Below are positions 24,407-33,487 of a DNA stretch of 43,483 nt, one piece after another. Source of the DNA: Rhodobacteraceae bacterium UBA2776 (GTDB lineage: Bacteria > Pseudomonadota > Alphaproteobacteria > Rhodobacterales > Rhodobacteraceae); contig DEIK01000063.1 of the NCBI GenBank assembly GCA_002352425.1, forward strand, positions 14,087-57,569, written 5' to 3'. The stretch's first letter is position 1. Each line of letters starts with the position of its first letter. The notes below the pieces were generated by a model that was not told the origin of the DNA, searched no databases, and saw only the letters and a program-made list of their open reading frames with translations. The translations under genes were made by a program, and so were the position numbers.

Positions 24407-26089
24407 TTAACCCTTGCCAAACAGGCGTGCTGCTTCGGCTTTACTATACCGCCCCAGCCGCACGTCTTCTTCCACCAAGGCCGGGTCACGTTTCGCGGGA
24501 TCTCCGTATCCGCCGCCGCCGGGTGTGCGCACCCGCACGCGGTCACCGGGGACAAGTGCGATGTCTTGCTCTTTGGACAGATGGCTCGGCACATGAACCT
24601 CGCCACCGCGTTGCACTTCGACCTCGTTCACGGCCCCGTCAGCGCCCCCTTTAGCGCCCTGTGGCCCGACCCGCCCGTGATCCATCACAAAACTGGCTTT
24701 GGCGTCGCCGCGCAGCAGTTCTAATTCGTAGTCCAACCCGAACCCGCCGCGGTGCATCCCTGCCCCGCCAGACCCGTCGCGCAGCGCATAGCGGTGGTAC
24801 AACACCGGGAACATTTGCTCCATGATCTCAACCGGTGGCGCCTTCGAGATGCCAATGGTGGAGCATCCATTCGTCAGCCCGTCATGCCGCGCATTGCCGC
24901 CATAACCGCCGCCTGACAGTTGATACATAACAAAATTTCGATCCCGCTGCGGGTCATATCCACCCAGCGCAAAATTGCCCGAAGTGCCAGCGGGGGCTGC
25001 CGTGACGCGGTCTGGCAAAACCTCGACCAAGGCCGCGAACACCGCTTCGGCAATTCGCTGACTGACTTCGGCTGCACAGCCTGAAACGGGACGCGGGTAT
25101 TGTGCGTCCAGAAAGGTGCCCGCAGGGCGGATCACGTTCAGCGGCTCGAACGCGCCAGCGCTGATCGGCACTTCGGGAAAGATGTGGCGCATGGCCAAGT
25201 AAACCGACGACAAGGTGGTCGCCAGAACCGAGTTCATCGGGCCAATGCAAGGCGGGCTTGAGTTTGAAAAATCAAACGCCAGCTCTTCGCCCGCTTTGGT
25301 TATTTTTAAATCAATAACCAAGGGCTGATCCACCACACCGTCGCTATCGACATAGGCTTTTGAGAAATATTCCCCGTCGGGAATTTCCGCAACGTAGCTG
25401 CGCATTTGTTCAGAGGCGCGGCGTTTTAATTCCTCAATTGCGTCGCCTACGGTGTCATCACCGTATCGATCCAGCAGTTCGTTCAGGCGCATTTCGCCAA
25501 CCTTTAAAGCGGCGGCTTGGGCCTTTACGTCGCCAATGCGCTGATCGGACACGCGGATGTTAGAGCAAATGATTGAATAAATCTCGGTGTCCAGCACGCC
25601 CTGTTTGAACAGGCGCACCGGCGGCAGGCGCAGGCCTTCTTGCTCGACCGAGGTGGCGCTGGCCGAAAATCCGCCTGGAACTGACCCGCCAGTATCGGGC
25701 CAATGGCCTGTGTTGGACAGCCAGCAGAAAATCTTGCCATTACGGTAATAGGGTCGCGCAAATCGCACATCCATCAGGTGGGTGCCGCCAAGATAGGGGT
25801 CATTAACGATGTAGATGTCATCGGGCTGCGGGGGGGCGACTTTGCCCTCGGCAATCATTTCGATCAGCACACGGGTAGAGTATTGCATGGTCCCTACGAA
25901 CACCGGCAGACCACCTGCACCCTGGGCAATCAGCGCGCCATCCGTGGCGCTGTAAATCCCGTCCGAACGGTCATTGGCCTCGGCAATCACGGGGGAAAAG
26001 GCGGCACGTGAAAAGGACAGGTCCATTTCATCGCAAACTTGCTGAAGGCCGGCCTGAATGACGCCAAGGGTGATTGGGTCAAGGGTCAT
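24407..26089 (-). CDS. hyuB: Hydantoinase/oxoprolinase B subunit (HyuB family)
   Basis: A 560-aa subunit matching HyuB (N-methylhydantoinase beta, also related to acetophenone and acetone carboxylase subunits). Diagnostic segments are ANDRSDGIYSATDGALIAQG, DIYIVNDPYLGGTHLMDVR, FDFSNSSPPCIGPMNSV and the C-terminal GRVGPQGAKGGADG and TPGGGGYGDPAKRDP. With HyuA it would open a cyclic amide, imide or lactam (or carboxylate a ketone) at the cost of ATP. Its ATG overlaps the hyuA stop by four bases (ATGA), so the two subunits are coupled. Their linkage to a Mo hydroxylase locus suggests a ring-opening role. Confidence 0.9.
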   Translation of the reverse strand: MTLDPITLGVIQAGLQQVCDEMDLSFSRAAFSPVIAEANDRSDGIYSATDGALIAQGAGGLPVFVGTMQYSTRVLIEMIAEGKVAPPQPDDIYIVNDPYLGGTHLMDVRFARPYYRNGKIFCWLSNTGHWPDTGGSVPGGFSASATSVEQEGLRLPPVRLFKQGVLDTEIYSIICSNIRVSDQRIGDVKAQAAALKVGEMRLNELLDRYGDDTVGDAIEELKRRASEQMRSYVAEIPDGEYFSKAYVDSDGVVDQPLVIDLKITKAGEELAFDFSNSSPPCIGPMNSVLATTLSSVYLAMRHIFPEVPISAGAFEPLNVIRPAGTFLDAQYPRPVSGCAAEVSQRIAEAVFAALVEVLPDRVTAAPAGTSGNFALGGYDPQRDRNFVMYQLSGGGYGGNARHDGLTNGCSTIGISKAPPVEIMEQMFPVLYHRYALRDGSGGAGMHRGGFGLDYELELLRGDAKASFVMDHGRVGPQGAKGGADGAVNEVEVQRGGEVHVPSHLSKEQDIALVPGDRVRVRTPGGGGYGDPAKRDPALVEEDVRLGRYSKAEAARLFGKG

Positions 26090-28131
26090 AATGCGGCTCC
26101 TATGGTGATGATGATGTTGCCCTCAAGGTCGCCTTTGGCGGTGTCGTTTGGCTCAATCACTGTCGTTGTGTCCATTTGCTCGATGATCGCGGGGCCGTTG
26201 ATTTCGGCATCAATTGGCAAGCGATCGCGCCAATAAATCGGCGTTTCATGCCACTGCGTATCAAACATCACTTTGCGGGTGCCTGTACGGGCTGCGGCCA
26301 CGGTTTCGCGACGCTCCGCAGGATCAATCAGCAAAGACAGGTCCAGCGGTGGACGCGTGCCAATAACCGAGGTGTTCACATTCACCAAATTGGCCTGAAT
26401 GTCGTCCAACTCGACTTGAAACCGATCAAAATAGACCTGTTCAAACCGCGTTTGCAACTCTTCAACTGTCGGCGTGGCGCTGTCCAGATCAACCCGCAGC
26501 AAATGGGTCTGCCCGATGAACTGCATATCGACGCTATAAAGATGCCTGATCCCTGTCAGGGTTATCTTTTCTTTGTCCACCAGCGCCTCGCCAAGCGCAA
26601 TCTGTTCGGCAAACACCGCATGGACATCAGATGCGATCACGGCGCTCATAGGGCGGTTCACAGTGCGCACATAGTCATGCCGAAGGTCCGCCACCACGCA
26701 ACCCAGTGCATTGGTAATCCCCGGGCGCGCTGGCACCAAGACCTGCGGCACGCCCAGTTCACGCGCCAAGGCGCAGGCGTGCAACGGCCCTGCCCCACCA
26801 AAGGCAAACAAAGCATAGTCACGCGGGTCCACGCCGAGCGAGACTGATACCATGCGTATCGCCCCCGCCATATGGGTATTGGCGACGCGGATCACCGCCT
26901 CGGCGGCCTGTTGAATACTGATCCCCAACGGGTCGGCCAGCGTTTGCATTCCCGCCTCAACCCGCGCCATCAAACTCTCTGCTGATCCTGCCCGCAAGGC
27001 CATCCGGCCAAGCATCAGATTTGCGTCGGAAATGGTCGGCACCTCGCCGCCTTTGTCATAGCAAATCGGCCCCGGTGTTGCACCTGCGCTTTCGGGGCCA
27101 ACCTCAAGCAGACCCGCCGCATTCACATGTGCGATCGAGCCACCGCCCGCCCCAACCGTGCGCACATCAACCATAGGCACATGAATCGGCATGGCGTATT
27201 CAATTTCGATTTCGTTGGACACGGCAGGTTGCGCATTCTTGATCAGCGCAACATCGGTCGAAGTGCCGCCCATATCGTAAGTCAGCAGGTTGCGCATCCC
27301 CGCCCGTGCGCCAGTATAGGCTGCGGCCATCACGCCAGATGCGGGGCCGGACATGACAGTTTTTGCCGCCTCGCGCGCCACCATACCAGCCGACACCATG
27401 CCGCCATTGCCGTTCATCACCAACACATCATGGGCGTACCCCTTGTCTGCCAATTCGCTTGCCAACCGGTCGACATAACGCTGCAAGAGGGGCTGTACGG
27501 AGGCGTTCACTGCCGCCGTCACACCGCGCTCATATTCCCGACTTTCTGACAGCAGGGCATGACCGCAAGTGATGTAGTCATTTGGCCAGATATCGGCCAG
27601 CAATCCTGCGGCCGCTTGCTCATGGGCGGGATTGGCATAGGCGTGCAGGAAATGGATCACCACAGATTCGCATCCCGCCGCCAACAGAGATTTCGCCGCT
27701 GCCTGAACCGCTTTGGCGTCCAGCGGGGTGTGAACCGTGCCATCCGCCAACATACGTTCAGGCACCTCAAGGCGCAGGTCACGTGGAATGATTGGTGTAA
27801 ATTCACCAAACATACCATAGGCTTGCGGACGGGTGCGCCGCCCCAACTCCAGCACATCGCGAAATCCGCGGGTGGTGATCAGGCCTGTTTTGGACAGCTT
27901 ACGTTCCAACACAGCATTGGTGGTCGTTGTGGTCCCATGCACGATCAAATCGACATTTTGCAGATCAGCGTCCACAGCATTTAGCGCACTCAAAACCCCG
28001 AAAGCCTGATTGTCCAAGGTGCTTGGAACTTTGGACAGCCGCACCCGCCCCTGCGGTGAAAGCAGCACCAAATCCGTAAAGGTACCACCAACATCGACGC
28101 CGACGATATTGCCATTTCCTGTTTTCGCCAT
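26086..28131 (-). CDS. hyuA: Hydantoinase/oxoprolinase A subunit (HyuA family)
   Basis: A 681-aa subunit of the ASKHA-fold hydantoinase group, with the ATP-binding phosphate-1 loop GVDVGGTFTDLVLL at about 11-24 and a second nucleotide motif LLTYDMGGTSTDVALI. It activates the cyclic substrate by phosphorylation. The ATG giving MAKTGNGNIVG has AAGGA eight bases upstream and is much better than the open-frame start 33 codons earlier, which would span the operator. First gene of the leftward unit; a TTTGTATACAAA palindrome lies 35 bp upstream. Within the family, 5-oxoprolinase, hydantoinase and acetone carboxylase cannot be told apart by eye. Confidence 0.9.
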   Translation of the reverse strand: MAKTGNGNIVGVDVGGTFTDLVLLSPQGRVRLSKVPSTLDNQAFGVLSALNAVDADLQNVDLIVHGTTTTTNAVLERKLSKTGLITTRGFRDVLELGRRTRPQAYGMFGEFTPIIPRDLRLEVPERMLADGTVHTPLDAKAVQAAAKSLLAAGCESVVIHFLHAYANPAHEQAAAGLLADIWPNDYITCGHALLSESREYERGVTAAVNASVQPLLQRYVDRLASELADKGYAHDVLVMNGNGGMVSAGMVAREAAKTVMSGPASGVMAAAYTGARAGMRNLLTYDMGGTSTDVALIKNAQPAVSNEIEIEYAMPIHVPMVDVRTVGAGGGSIAHVNAAGLLEVGPESAGATPGPICYDKGGEVPTISDANLMLGRMALRAGSAESLMARVEAGMQTLADPLGISIQQAAEAVIRVANTHMAGAIRMVSVSLGVDPRDYALFAFGGAGPLHACALARELGVPQVLVPARPGITNALGCVVADLRHDYVRTVNRPMSAVIASDVHAVFAEQIALGEALVDKEKITLTGIRHLYSVDMQFIGQTHLLRVDLDSATPTVEELQTRFEQVYFDRFQVELDDIQANLVNVNTSVIGTRPPLDLSLLIDPAERRETVAAARTGTRKVMFDTQWHETPIYWRDRLPIDAEINGPAIIEQMDTTTVIEPNDTAKGDLEGNIIITIGAAL

Positions 28132-28165
28132 TGCGCAAATTCCTTGACAGGTTTTGATTAATTCA

Positions 28166-28185
28166 TTTGTATACAAACTAGTTTG
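28166..28185. promoter_or_regulatory. MarR-type operator in the hyuA / binding-protein promoter
   Basis: Two overlapping perfect 12-bp palindromes: TTTGTATACAAA (28166-28177) and CAAACTAGTTTG (28174-28185). The first has the AT-rich symmetric form typical of MarR (and some GntR) sites. It lies 35 bp from the hyuA start and about 120 bp from the binding-protein start, so it can serve both. A matching site occurs in the marR promoter at 33.45 kb. Assigned by sequence symmetry and shared occurrence. Confidence 0.65.
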
Positions 28186-28296
28186 CATCGGTCCATCATT
28201 ATTTACAGGTGGACATTTACAGCCATGCAATCACTTATAGAATTGACGAAAGACCGAGCATACGGCCCGTCAGACCAACACTTAGGGAGATACTAA

Positions 28297-29580
28297 ATGG
28301 GACATAATACATTACCAACACGACGCAAAATCCTGACCGGCATGGCCGCTGTCGGGGCGGCATCCGCACTGCCAGATGTCACCAGATTCGCCCATGCAGG
28401 CAGCCACAGTGCGCCGATTAAGATCGGATTCCAAGTACATCGCACCGGTATTGGGGCGGCCTATGGACGCTGGTATGAGCGCACCACAAATGCCGCCGCT
28501 AAGGTGATCAACGATTTAGGTGGCATCAATGGACGCCCCGTCGAGATTGTCGCCGAGGATGACGGCACCGATCCCAAACGCGGCGCTGAAGTGTTGGAGA
28601 AATTCGCCAACCAGCATGGCTGCGACATTGCCTATGGCACGTTGTTTTCGCATGTTGTGATTGGCTCGGCCCCCCGTGCGGCCGAGCTGAAACTGCCGTA
28701 TTTCGTGGTCTCCGAGGGGCACCATGTCGCCTCTGGTATGTTGAACCGCTACACCCTACAGCCGGGCATTACCGATGTGAAAAGCCAAGTGCAGGCGATG
28801 GCGCCTTGGGTGGCCAGCAATTTGGGTAAAAAGGTCACGATGATCTATCCAGATTTCGCGTTCGGTCATGATCACCGCGACTATTTCTCGGCCGCTATCG
28901 AGGCCCAAGGCGGCGAAGTCTTGGCCCAAATCGCCATCCCACCCACTGAAACCTCGTTCACCAAATACTTCCCGCAAATTCCGCGTGAAACCGAAATCGT
29001 GTATCACGTCATGGTCGGCCCGGCCGTTTTGACTTTCGTTAAGGAAATGGGCGAGTTCTTTGGCCCCAACGCACCGCAGCTCTTTGGTTTTGTGGATTCA
29101 CTTGAAGGTGTTGATTTCGCCTCACCCGGGTTGGAGTTTTTGGAGGGGAGTTATTTCTGGGAAGGCATGCCGCGGTATGCACAATCCAACCAAACCAGCT
29201 ATGATAAATTCTATCGCGATTCCATTGGTATCGACGAAAACGGTGCTGCGCGTGAGAATGCACAGGACGTGTCGACCTATGCCCATATGTTCGGTTGCTG
29301 GGAAACCTTATTTACCATCAAAGACGGTATGGAATCGTCAGGCTATAAGGGCCCCGAAGATCGCGCCAAGCTGATCGAAGCGGTCGAAGCCATAAGCGAA
29401 ATGCCAGAAAGCAACGAACATCCGCAGGGCGAAAAAATATTCAACGGCAAGACCCATCAGGTGTTCGGTGTGCAGTACATCAGCCAAGTTGAAGGCGGGA
29501 AAATGAAGGTGAAACACACCACATCGCTTGAGGATGGATACTATCCTGACGAGGTGGATTACACCACGCAATCGTTCTAA
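28297..29580 (+). CDS. Branched-chain amino acid-type ABC transporter substrate-binding protein
   Basis: A 427-aa periplasmic binding protein of the LivJ/Peripla_BP_6 family. The N-terminus has a twin-arginine signal (TRRKILTGMAAVGAASA) with cleavage expected near the following FAHAGS. The mature part carries GIGAAYGRWYERTTNAAAK and VEIVAEDDGTDPKRGAEV and later FGVQYISQVEGG. Tat export suggests folding before export. Family members bind amino acids, amides, urea or aromatic compounds, so a heterocycle is plausible. GGGAGA lies nine bases before the ATG. It heads the rightward importer operon. Confidence 0.88.
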   Translation: MGHNTLPTRRKILTGMAAVGAASALPDVTRFAHAGSHSAPIKIGFQVHRTGIGAAYGRWYERTTNAAAKVINDLGGINGRPVEIVAEDDGTDPKRGAEVLEKFANQHGCDIAYGTLFSHVVIGSAPRAAELKLPYFVVSEGHHVASGMLNRYTLQPGITDVKSQVQAMAPWVASNLGKKVTMIYPDFAFGHDHRDYFSAAIEAQGGEVLAQIAIPPTETSFTKYFPQIPRETEIVYHVMVGPAVLTFVKEMGEFFGPNAPQLFGFVDSLEGVDFASPGLEFLEGSYFWEGMPRYAQSNQTSYDKFYRDSIGIDENGAARENAQDVSTYAHMFGCWETLFTIKDGMESSGYKGPEDRAKLIEAVEAISEMPESNEHPQGEKIFNGKTHQVFGVQYISQVEGGKMKVKHTTSLEDGYYPDEVDYTTQSF

Positions 29581-29604
29581 ACAGCCAATCTAAAACCCAA
29601 CGCA

Positions 29605-29630
29605 TCCCTTCCCTTTAATCGGGGAAGGGA
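29605..29630 (+). promoter_or_regulatory. Intercistronic hairpin after the binding protein gene
   Basis: TCCCTTCCC pairs with GGGAAGGGA (9 bp, 8-base loop) 24 bases after the stop codon. No T-tract follows, so it is probably a 3'-stabilising or partially terminating element that keeps binding-protein mRNA in excess over permease mRNA, as often seen between such genes. Confidence 0.55.
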
Positions 29631-29667
29631 GCAACATTGCAAAAAAACAACGAGCAGTTCACACCAC

Positions 29668-30594
29668 ATGGAATTCGGTCCCCATCTCATGCTTGCCATG
29701 CTCGAAGGTCTGGTACAGGCGTCGGTGCTGACGTTGACAGCCCTTGGCCTGTCGCTGGTGTTTGGCGTGATGCGCGTCGTCAATGTGGCGCATGGCGAAT
29801 TCTACATGCTGGGCGCCGTTTTGGCATGGTGGATCACTTCGCTGCTGGGTGGGTCGGCGCTGATCGAGTTTACCGCTGCACTGATCCTAGCGCCCTTGTT
29901 GGTTGGCCTGTTGGCGGGGCTTGCCGATTGGTTGATTTTGCGCCGCGTCGATTATGACCCTGAGCGCACCATCGTCGCCACTATAGGGTTGCTCTACATC
30001 ATCCAGCAGGTCACGTTGATGACTTACGGCCCGGATGCACGCCCTGTTGCGCCGCCCTTCAACACCCGACTTGCCTTGCCCTGGTTTGAATTTGGCGAGA
30101 ATGGGTTTGCGCTCTATTGGCCTTGGGGGCTTAGCACCACCAGTTACAAATTGTTTGTCATCTTGGCGGCCATTCTCACGTTGATCGGGGTTTGGCTGTT
30201 GATGGCAAAAACCAAGATCGGCCTGATCCTGCGCGCCACCCAACTGGACAGCGAAACGGCACAGGCTTTTGGCATTCCGGTCGAGCGCATCTACGCGCTG
30301 GTGTTTGGCATGGGCGCGGCGCTGGCGGCGCTTGGCGCGGTGTTGGTTGTGCCGATACAACAAGCGCATTACCTGATGGGTGCAGACCCGCTGTTGCTGT
30401 CGTTCATCGTGGTGATCATCGGCGGTTTGGGCAGTTTGCGCGGCACAGTGGTGGCGGCGATTTTGATCGGCATGTCTGATGGCATCATATCGGTATTCTT
30501 TACCCCGACGTTGGCCAAAATGCTGGCCACACTGCTGGTGGCGATGGTGTTGGTATACCGTCCGCAAGGCTTGTTCGGAGCAAAACCGGCATGA
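29668..30594 (+). CDS. livH: Branched-chain amino acid-type ABC permease (LivH)
   Basis: A 308-aa inner-membrane permease with about eight hydrophobic segments. LivH signatures include ALGLSLVFGVMRVVNVAHGEFYM near residue 22 and, in the second half, AQAFGIPVERIYALVFGMGAALA followed by IGGLGSLRGTVVAA, the coupling region contacting the ATPases. Its stop overlaps the livM start by four bases. It forms the channel with LivM. Substrate given by the binding protein, so unknown here. Confidence 0.9.
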   Translation: MEFGPHLMLAMLEGLVQASVLTLTALGLSLVFGVMRVVNVAHGEFYMLGAVLAWWITSLLGGSALIEFTAALILAPLLVGLLAGLADWLILRRVDYDPERTIVATIGLLYIIQQVTLMTYGPDARPVAPPFNTRLALPWFEFGENGFALYWPWGLSTTSYKLFVILAAILTLIGVWLLMAKTKIGLILRATQLDSETAQAFGIPVERIYALVFGMGAALAALGAVLVVPIQQAHYLMGADPLLLSFIVVIIGGLGSLRGTVVAAILIGMSDGIISVFFTPTLAKMLATLLVAMVLVYRPQGLFGAKPA

Positions 30595-31526
30595 GAAAGT
30601 CACTGACCTTGCACCTTGGCCTGATCGCCTTGCTGTTCGCCCTGCAATTCATCGCCCCAGCCTATCATCACGGCAATCTGGCCCGCATCATGGTGATGGC
30701 CAGCTTCGCGATGGGCTATAACATCATGTTTGGCTACACGGGCCTACTGAGCCTTGGGCACGCAATGTTTTTTGCCGTCGGCATGTATGGCATGGGCCTG
30801 TCCGCCACCCAATTGGGGCTCTCGATTGGGCCCGCTTTTGGCGTTGGCATTTTGTCGGCACTGATCTGTTCCCTGATTGTTGGCTTGCTGGCGCTCCGCA
30901 CCATTGGCGTCGCGTTTATGATCGTTACCTTGATGTTTTCACAAACGATATTCCTGACCATCCTTTACTTTGGTGGCATCACCCGTGGCGATGAGGGCTT
31001 TGTGATCAAACAATCCACCCGCCAGATTTTCGGGCTGGATTTAAGCGACGCCACCACCCGATATTTTGCAGCCCTTTTGTTGTTCTCTCTGGTGTTGCTG
31101 GGCATCCTTTGGTTGGTCAAATCCCCCACTGGCCGCGTGTTGATCGCCATTCGCGAAAACGAGGAACGCGCCAAGATGCTGGGTTATGATGTCTGGCGGC
31201 ACAAACTGGCAGCGGTGGTCATGTCGGGCACGGTTTCGGGCGCCGCAGGGGCCGCATATGGGGTTTTGTTTGGCTACGTCGGTGCCAGCTTTTCCCAAGT
31301 CCCCTACTCGATATTCCCGCTGTTGTGGGTGCTGCTCGGTGGGGCGGGAACCGTGATTGGCCCCTTTGTCGGCACCTTGTTCATGTTCTATCTGATTGAT
31401 TTGTCGAGCACCGTGACGGACGCTTACATGCTGGTTGTCGGCGTCATTTTGGTTTTGCTGACAATGTTCGCCCGCAATGGCTTGATGGGGATTGTACGGG
31501 AAAGGTGGGCAAAATGGCTGCCGTGA
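30591..31526 (+). CDS. livM: Branched-chain amino acid-type ABC permease (LivM)
   Basis: A 311-aa permease, second half of the LivHM channel. Seen are MGYNIMFGYTGLLSLGHAMFF in parts, the family's defining segment near residue 43, and AKMLGYDVWRHKLAAVVMSG plus LLGGAGTVIGPFVGT, the cytoplasmic ATPase-contacting loop. Multiple hydrophobic helices. ATGA overlap with livH and a 13-base overlap with the chosen livG start show an operon. Confidence 0.9.
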   Translation: MRKSLTLHLGLIALLFALQFIAPAYHHGNLARIMVMASFAMGYNIMFGYTGLLSLGHAMFFAVGMYGMGLSATQLGLSIGPAFGVGILSALICSLIVGLLALRTIGVAFMIVTLMFSQTIFLTILYFGGITRGDEGFVIKQSTRQIFGLDLSDATTRYFAALLLFSLVLLGILWLVKSPTGRVLIAIRENEERAKMLGYDVWRHKLAAVVMSGTVSGAAGAAYGVLFGYVGASFSQVPYSIFPLLWVLLGGAGTVIGPFVGTLFMFYLIDLSSTVTDAYMLVVGVILVLLTMFARNGLMGIVRERWAKWLP

Positions 31527-32233
31527 ACCTGCTCTCCACCCGCGGCCTAAGCCGCAATTTTGGCGGCATGAAAGCCGTGCAAAATGTGGACCTTGACTTG
31601 CAACAGGGCAAAATTCGCGCTTTGATCGGCCCCAATGGGGCTGGCAAAACCACGCTTGTGTCTATGCTCTGCGGGCGCATTCCCGCCAGCAGCGGCACCG
31701 TAACGTTTCTGGGGCAGGATGTCACCGACATGCCCGCCCATAAACGCATCTCGATGGGCATGGCCTATACGTTTCAGATCACTTCGATTTTCGATGATCT
31801 AACGGTGTTTGAAAACGTCGCGCTGGCCGTGCAGCACCGCTTGGGACGCGCGGCCAAACAACTCAAACCCGAAGTGCTCGCAACACTTGAACGTGTCGGG
31901 CTGGAAACCCGATCTGATCAAGTCGCAGGCGATCTGGCCTATGGCCATCAACGGTTGCTGGAAATCGCGATGGGGTTGGGACAGGAACCCAAACTTCTGA
32001 TCCTGGACGAGCCAACGCAAGGTTTGTCGGATGGCGAGATAGACGAGTTCATCGCGCTGATCCGCGAGGTTTCAGCCAACACAACGGTGTTACTGATCGA
32101 ACATAACATTTCGGTCGTGATGGCGCTGGCCGACGCCATAACCGTGCTGAATTTCGGCGAGATTATTGCCGAGGGCACACCAGAAGAAATCCACGCCAAT
32201 CCTGCCGTGCAAGCCGCGTATTTGGGGGGCTGA
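31514..32233 (+). CDS. livG: Branched-chain amino acid-type ABC ATPase (LivG)
   Basis: A 239-aa ATPase. Walker A is GPNGAGKTT at 39-47, Walker B is LLILDEPTQGL, and the switch histidine is in LIEHNISVVMALAD. A signature in the form DLAYGHQRLLEIAMGL replaces the common LSGGQ, as is usual in LivG. The ATG at 31514 is preferred to a GTG three codons upstream. It overlaps livM and its stop overlaps the livF start (TGATG). Confidence 0.9.
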   Translation: MAAVNLLSTRGLSRNFGGMKAVQNVDLDLQQGKIRALIGPNGAGKTTLVSMLCGRIPASSGTVTFLGQDVTDMPAHKRISMGMAYTFQITSIFDDLTVFENVALAVQHRLGRAAKQLKPEVLATLERVGLETRSDQVAGDLAYGHQRLLEIAMGLGQEPKLLILDEPTQGLSDGEIDEFIALIREVSANTTVLLIEHNISVVMALADAITVLNFGEIIAEGTPEEIHANPAVQAAYLGG

Positions 32234-32928
32234 TGCTAAAACTAACCGACATCAATGCCTCCTATGGCAAGGTTCAGGTGCTACGCGACCTGTCGCTTGA
32301 GGCAAAGGCCGGCGAGATCCTGTGCCTGCTGGGCCGCAACGGAGCGGGCAAAACCACGGTGATGAAAACCATCATGGGGCTGGTGCCAATGACCTCTGGA
32401 TCACTACAACTGGAAGCCCATGAAATCAGCGGATTACCAGCCTATCGCGTGCCAAAACTGGGGATCGGTTATATCCCGCAAGGGCGTCGGTTGTTCTCGG
32501 AAATGACCGTAGGGGAAAACCTGCAAATCGGCCTTATGACCCGTGGTAAAGGTGCCGACGTGCGCGAACATGTGTTGGGGATGTTCCCTCTGCTGCGCGA
32601 ACGCCTGGATCAACGTGCCGAGACTTTATCCGGTGGCGAGCAGCAGATGCTGGCGACGGCCCGCGCCCTGTGCCTGGAACCAAAAGTGTTGCTGTTGGAC
32701 GAGCCGACTGAAGGCTTGCAACCCTCGATGATATCGCTGATCCGCGACGTCGTTGTGCGCCTAAAAGAGCAAGGCGTGGCGATCATATTGGTCGAGCAAC
32801 GGGTCGATGCGGTTCTAGAGGTCGCCGACAAGATCACCTTTGTCGAAAACGGGCGCAGCGCGATGACGGTGACGCCTGCTGAACTGAAAGCCGACAGCAG
32901 TTTGTTGCAGCGGTTTGTCGGTGTCTAG
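32233..32928 (+). CDS. livF: Branched-chain amino acid-type ABC ATPase (LivF)
   Basis: A 231-aa ATPase. Walker A GRNGAGKTT at 34-42, LivF-type GIGYIPQGRRLFSEMTVGENL, signature LSGGEQQMLATARAL, Walker B VLLLDEPTEGLQPS and H-loop-like VEQRVDAVLE (Q in place of the usual H, as often seen in LivF). Last gene of the importer unit; it ends two bases before the converging marR stop, so the two transcripts meet here. Confidence 0.9.
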   Translation: MLKLTDINASYGKVQVLRDLSLEAKAGEILCLLGRNGAGKTTVMKTIMGLVPMTSGSLQLEAHEISGLPAYRVPKLGIGYIPQGRRLFSEMTVGENLQIGLMTRGKGADVREHVLGMFPLLRERLDQRAETLSGGEQQMLATARALCLEPKVLLLDEPTEGLQPSMISLIRDVVVRLKEQGVAIILVEQRVDAVLEVADKITFVENGRSAMTVTPAELKADSSLLQRFVGV

Positions 32929-32930
32929 TG

Positions 32931-33446
32931 TTACGTCAGCTTTCGCAACAAATGCAACAAGATGGCCTGTTCGCTATCCGTTAAAGGTTTCAGGGTTTCA
33001 TCCGTAACCTGGCGTGCGGTGCTGGTCAGCTCATCCAACAGATTCCGGCCTTGCGGCGTAAGGGATACAATTGTGCGACGGCGATCTGTTTTGTCATTTT
33101 CCGTCTGCACCAGTTCATGTTTCTTAAGCCGATCAACCACCCCCTTGATCGTCGCCCCATCCATCGCCGTCAACCGCCCCAAGGCGTTTTGCGACAAGGC
33201 TCCGGCCTCGGTCAATTTGGCGAGGGTTGCAAATTGCATTGGCGTCAGCGCACCGATAGCCTGCCCATAGATCGACAGATGGCGCTGTGTGGCACGGCGC
33301 AGCAAATGCCCAACCTGATCGTCTAAACGATAAGGTGCTGCGTCGGGCTTAGGGCCTGCTTTAGGCGAGGAGCTGTTTAACTTTGGCACAGCCTGAAAGT
33401 GACGCAAAATGATTTGACAGTAAAGCGAAATGCCCGCAAAATCCAT
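32931..33446 (-). CDS. MarR family transcriptional regulator
   Basis: A MarR regulator of about 151-171 aa. The winged HTH is seen in LTPMQFATLAKLTEAG, LGRLTAMDGATIKGVVDRLKKH and the wing NDKTDRRRTIVSLTPQG, followed by the C-terminal dimerisation helices. The start is uncertain: the ATG at 33446 overlaps a TTTGTATACGAA operator, while a GTG at 33389 would give a more typical 151-aa protein and leave the operator in the leader. Divergent from the Mo-hydroxylase operon. A matching operator upstream of hyuA and the binding protein suggests it governs the whole catabolic locus, most likely as a repressor released by a pathway compound. Confidence 0.88.
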   Translation of the reverse strand: MDFAGISLYCQIILRHFQAVPKLNSSSPKAGPKPDAAPYRLDDQVGHLLRRATQRHLSIYGQAIGALTPMQFATLAKLTEAGALSQNALGRLTAMDGATIKGVVDRLKKHELVQTENDKTDRRRTIVSLTPQGRNLLDELTSTARQVTDETLKPLTDSEQAILLHLLRKLT

Positions 33447-33459
33447 TTGTATACGAATG
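33444..33459. promoter_or_regulatory. MarR-type operator in the marR / hydroxylase promoter
   Basis: CATTTGTATACGAATG is a 16-bp palindrome with one mismatched pair. It shares CATTTGTATAC and AA with the site at 28.16 kb. It overlaps the upstream marR start and lies about 30 bp before the FAD-subunit start, so it fits autoregulation plus control of the operon. Confidence 0.65.
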
Positions 33460-33487
33460 AATTTCAGCCCCAACCTTCCGAGGCACC

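Noticed and set aside
26176..26847. 223-codon frame antisense to hyuA
   Set aside because: His/Gln/Arg-rich shadow frame; the hyuA sense frame is strongly supported.
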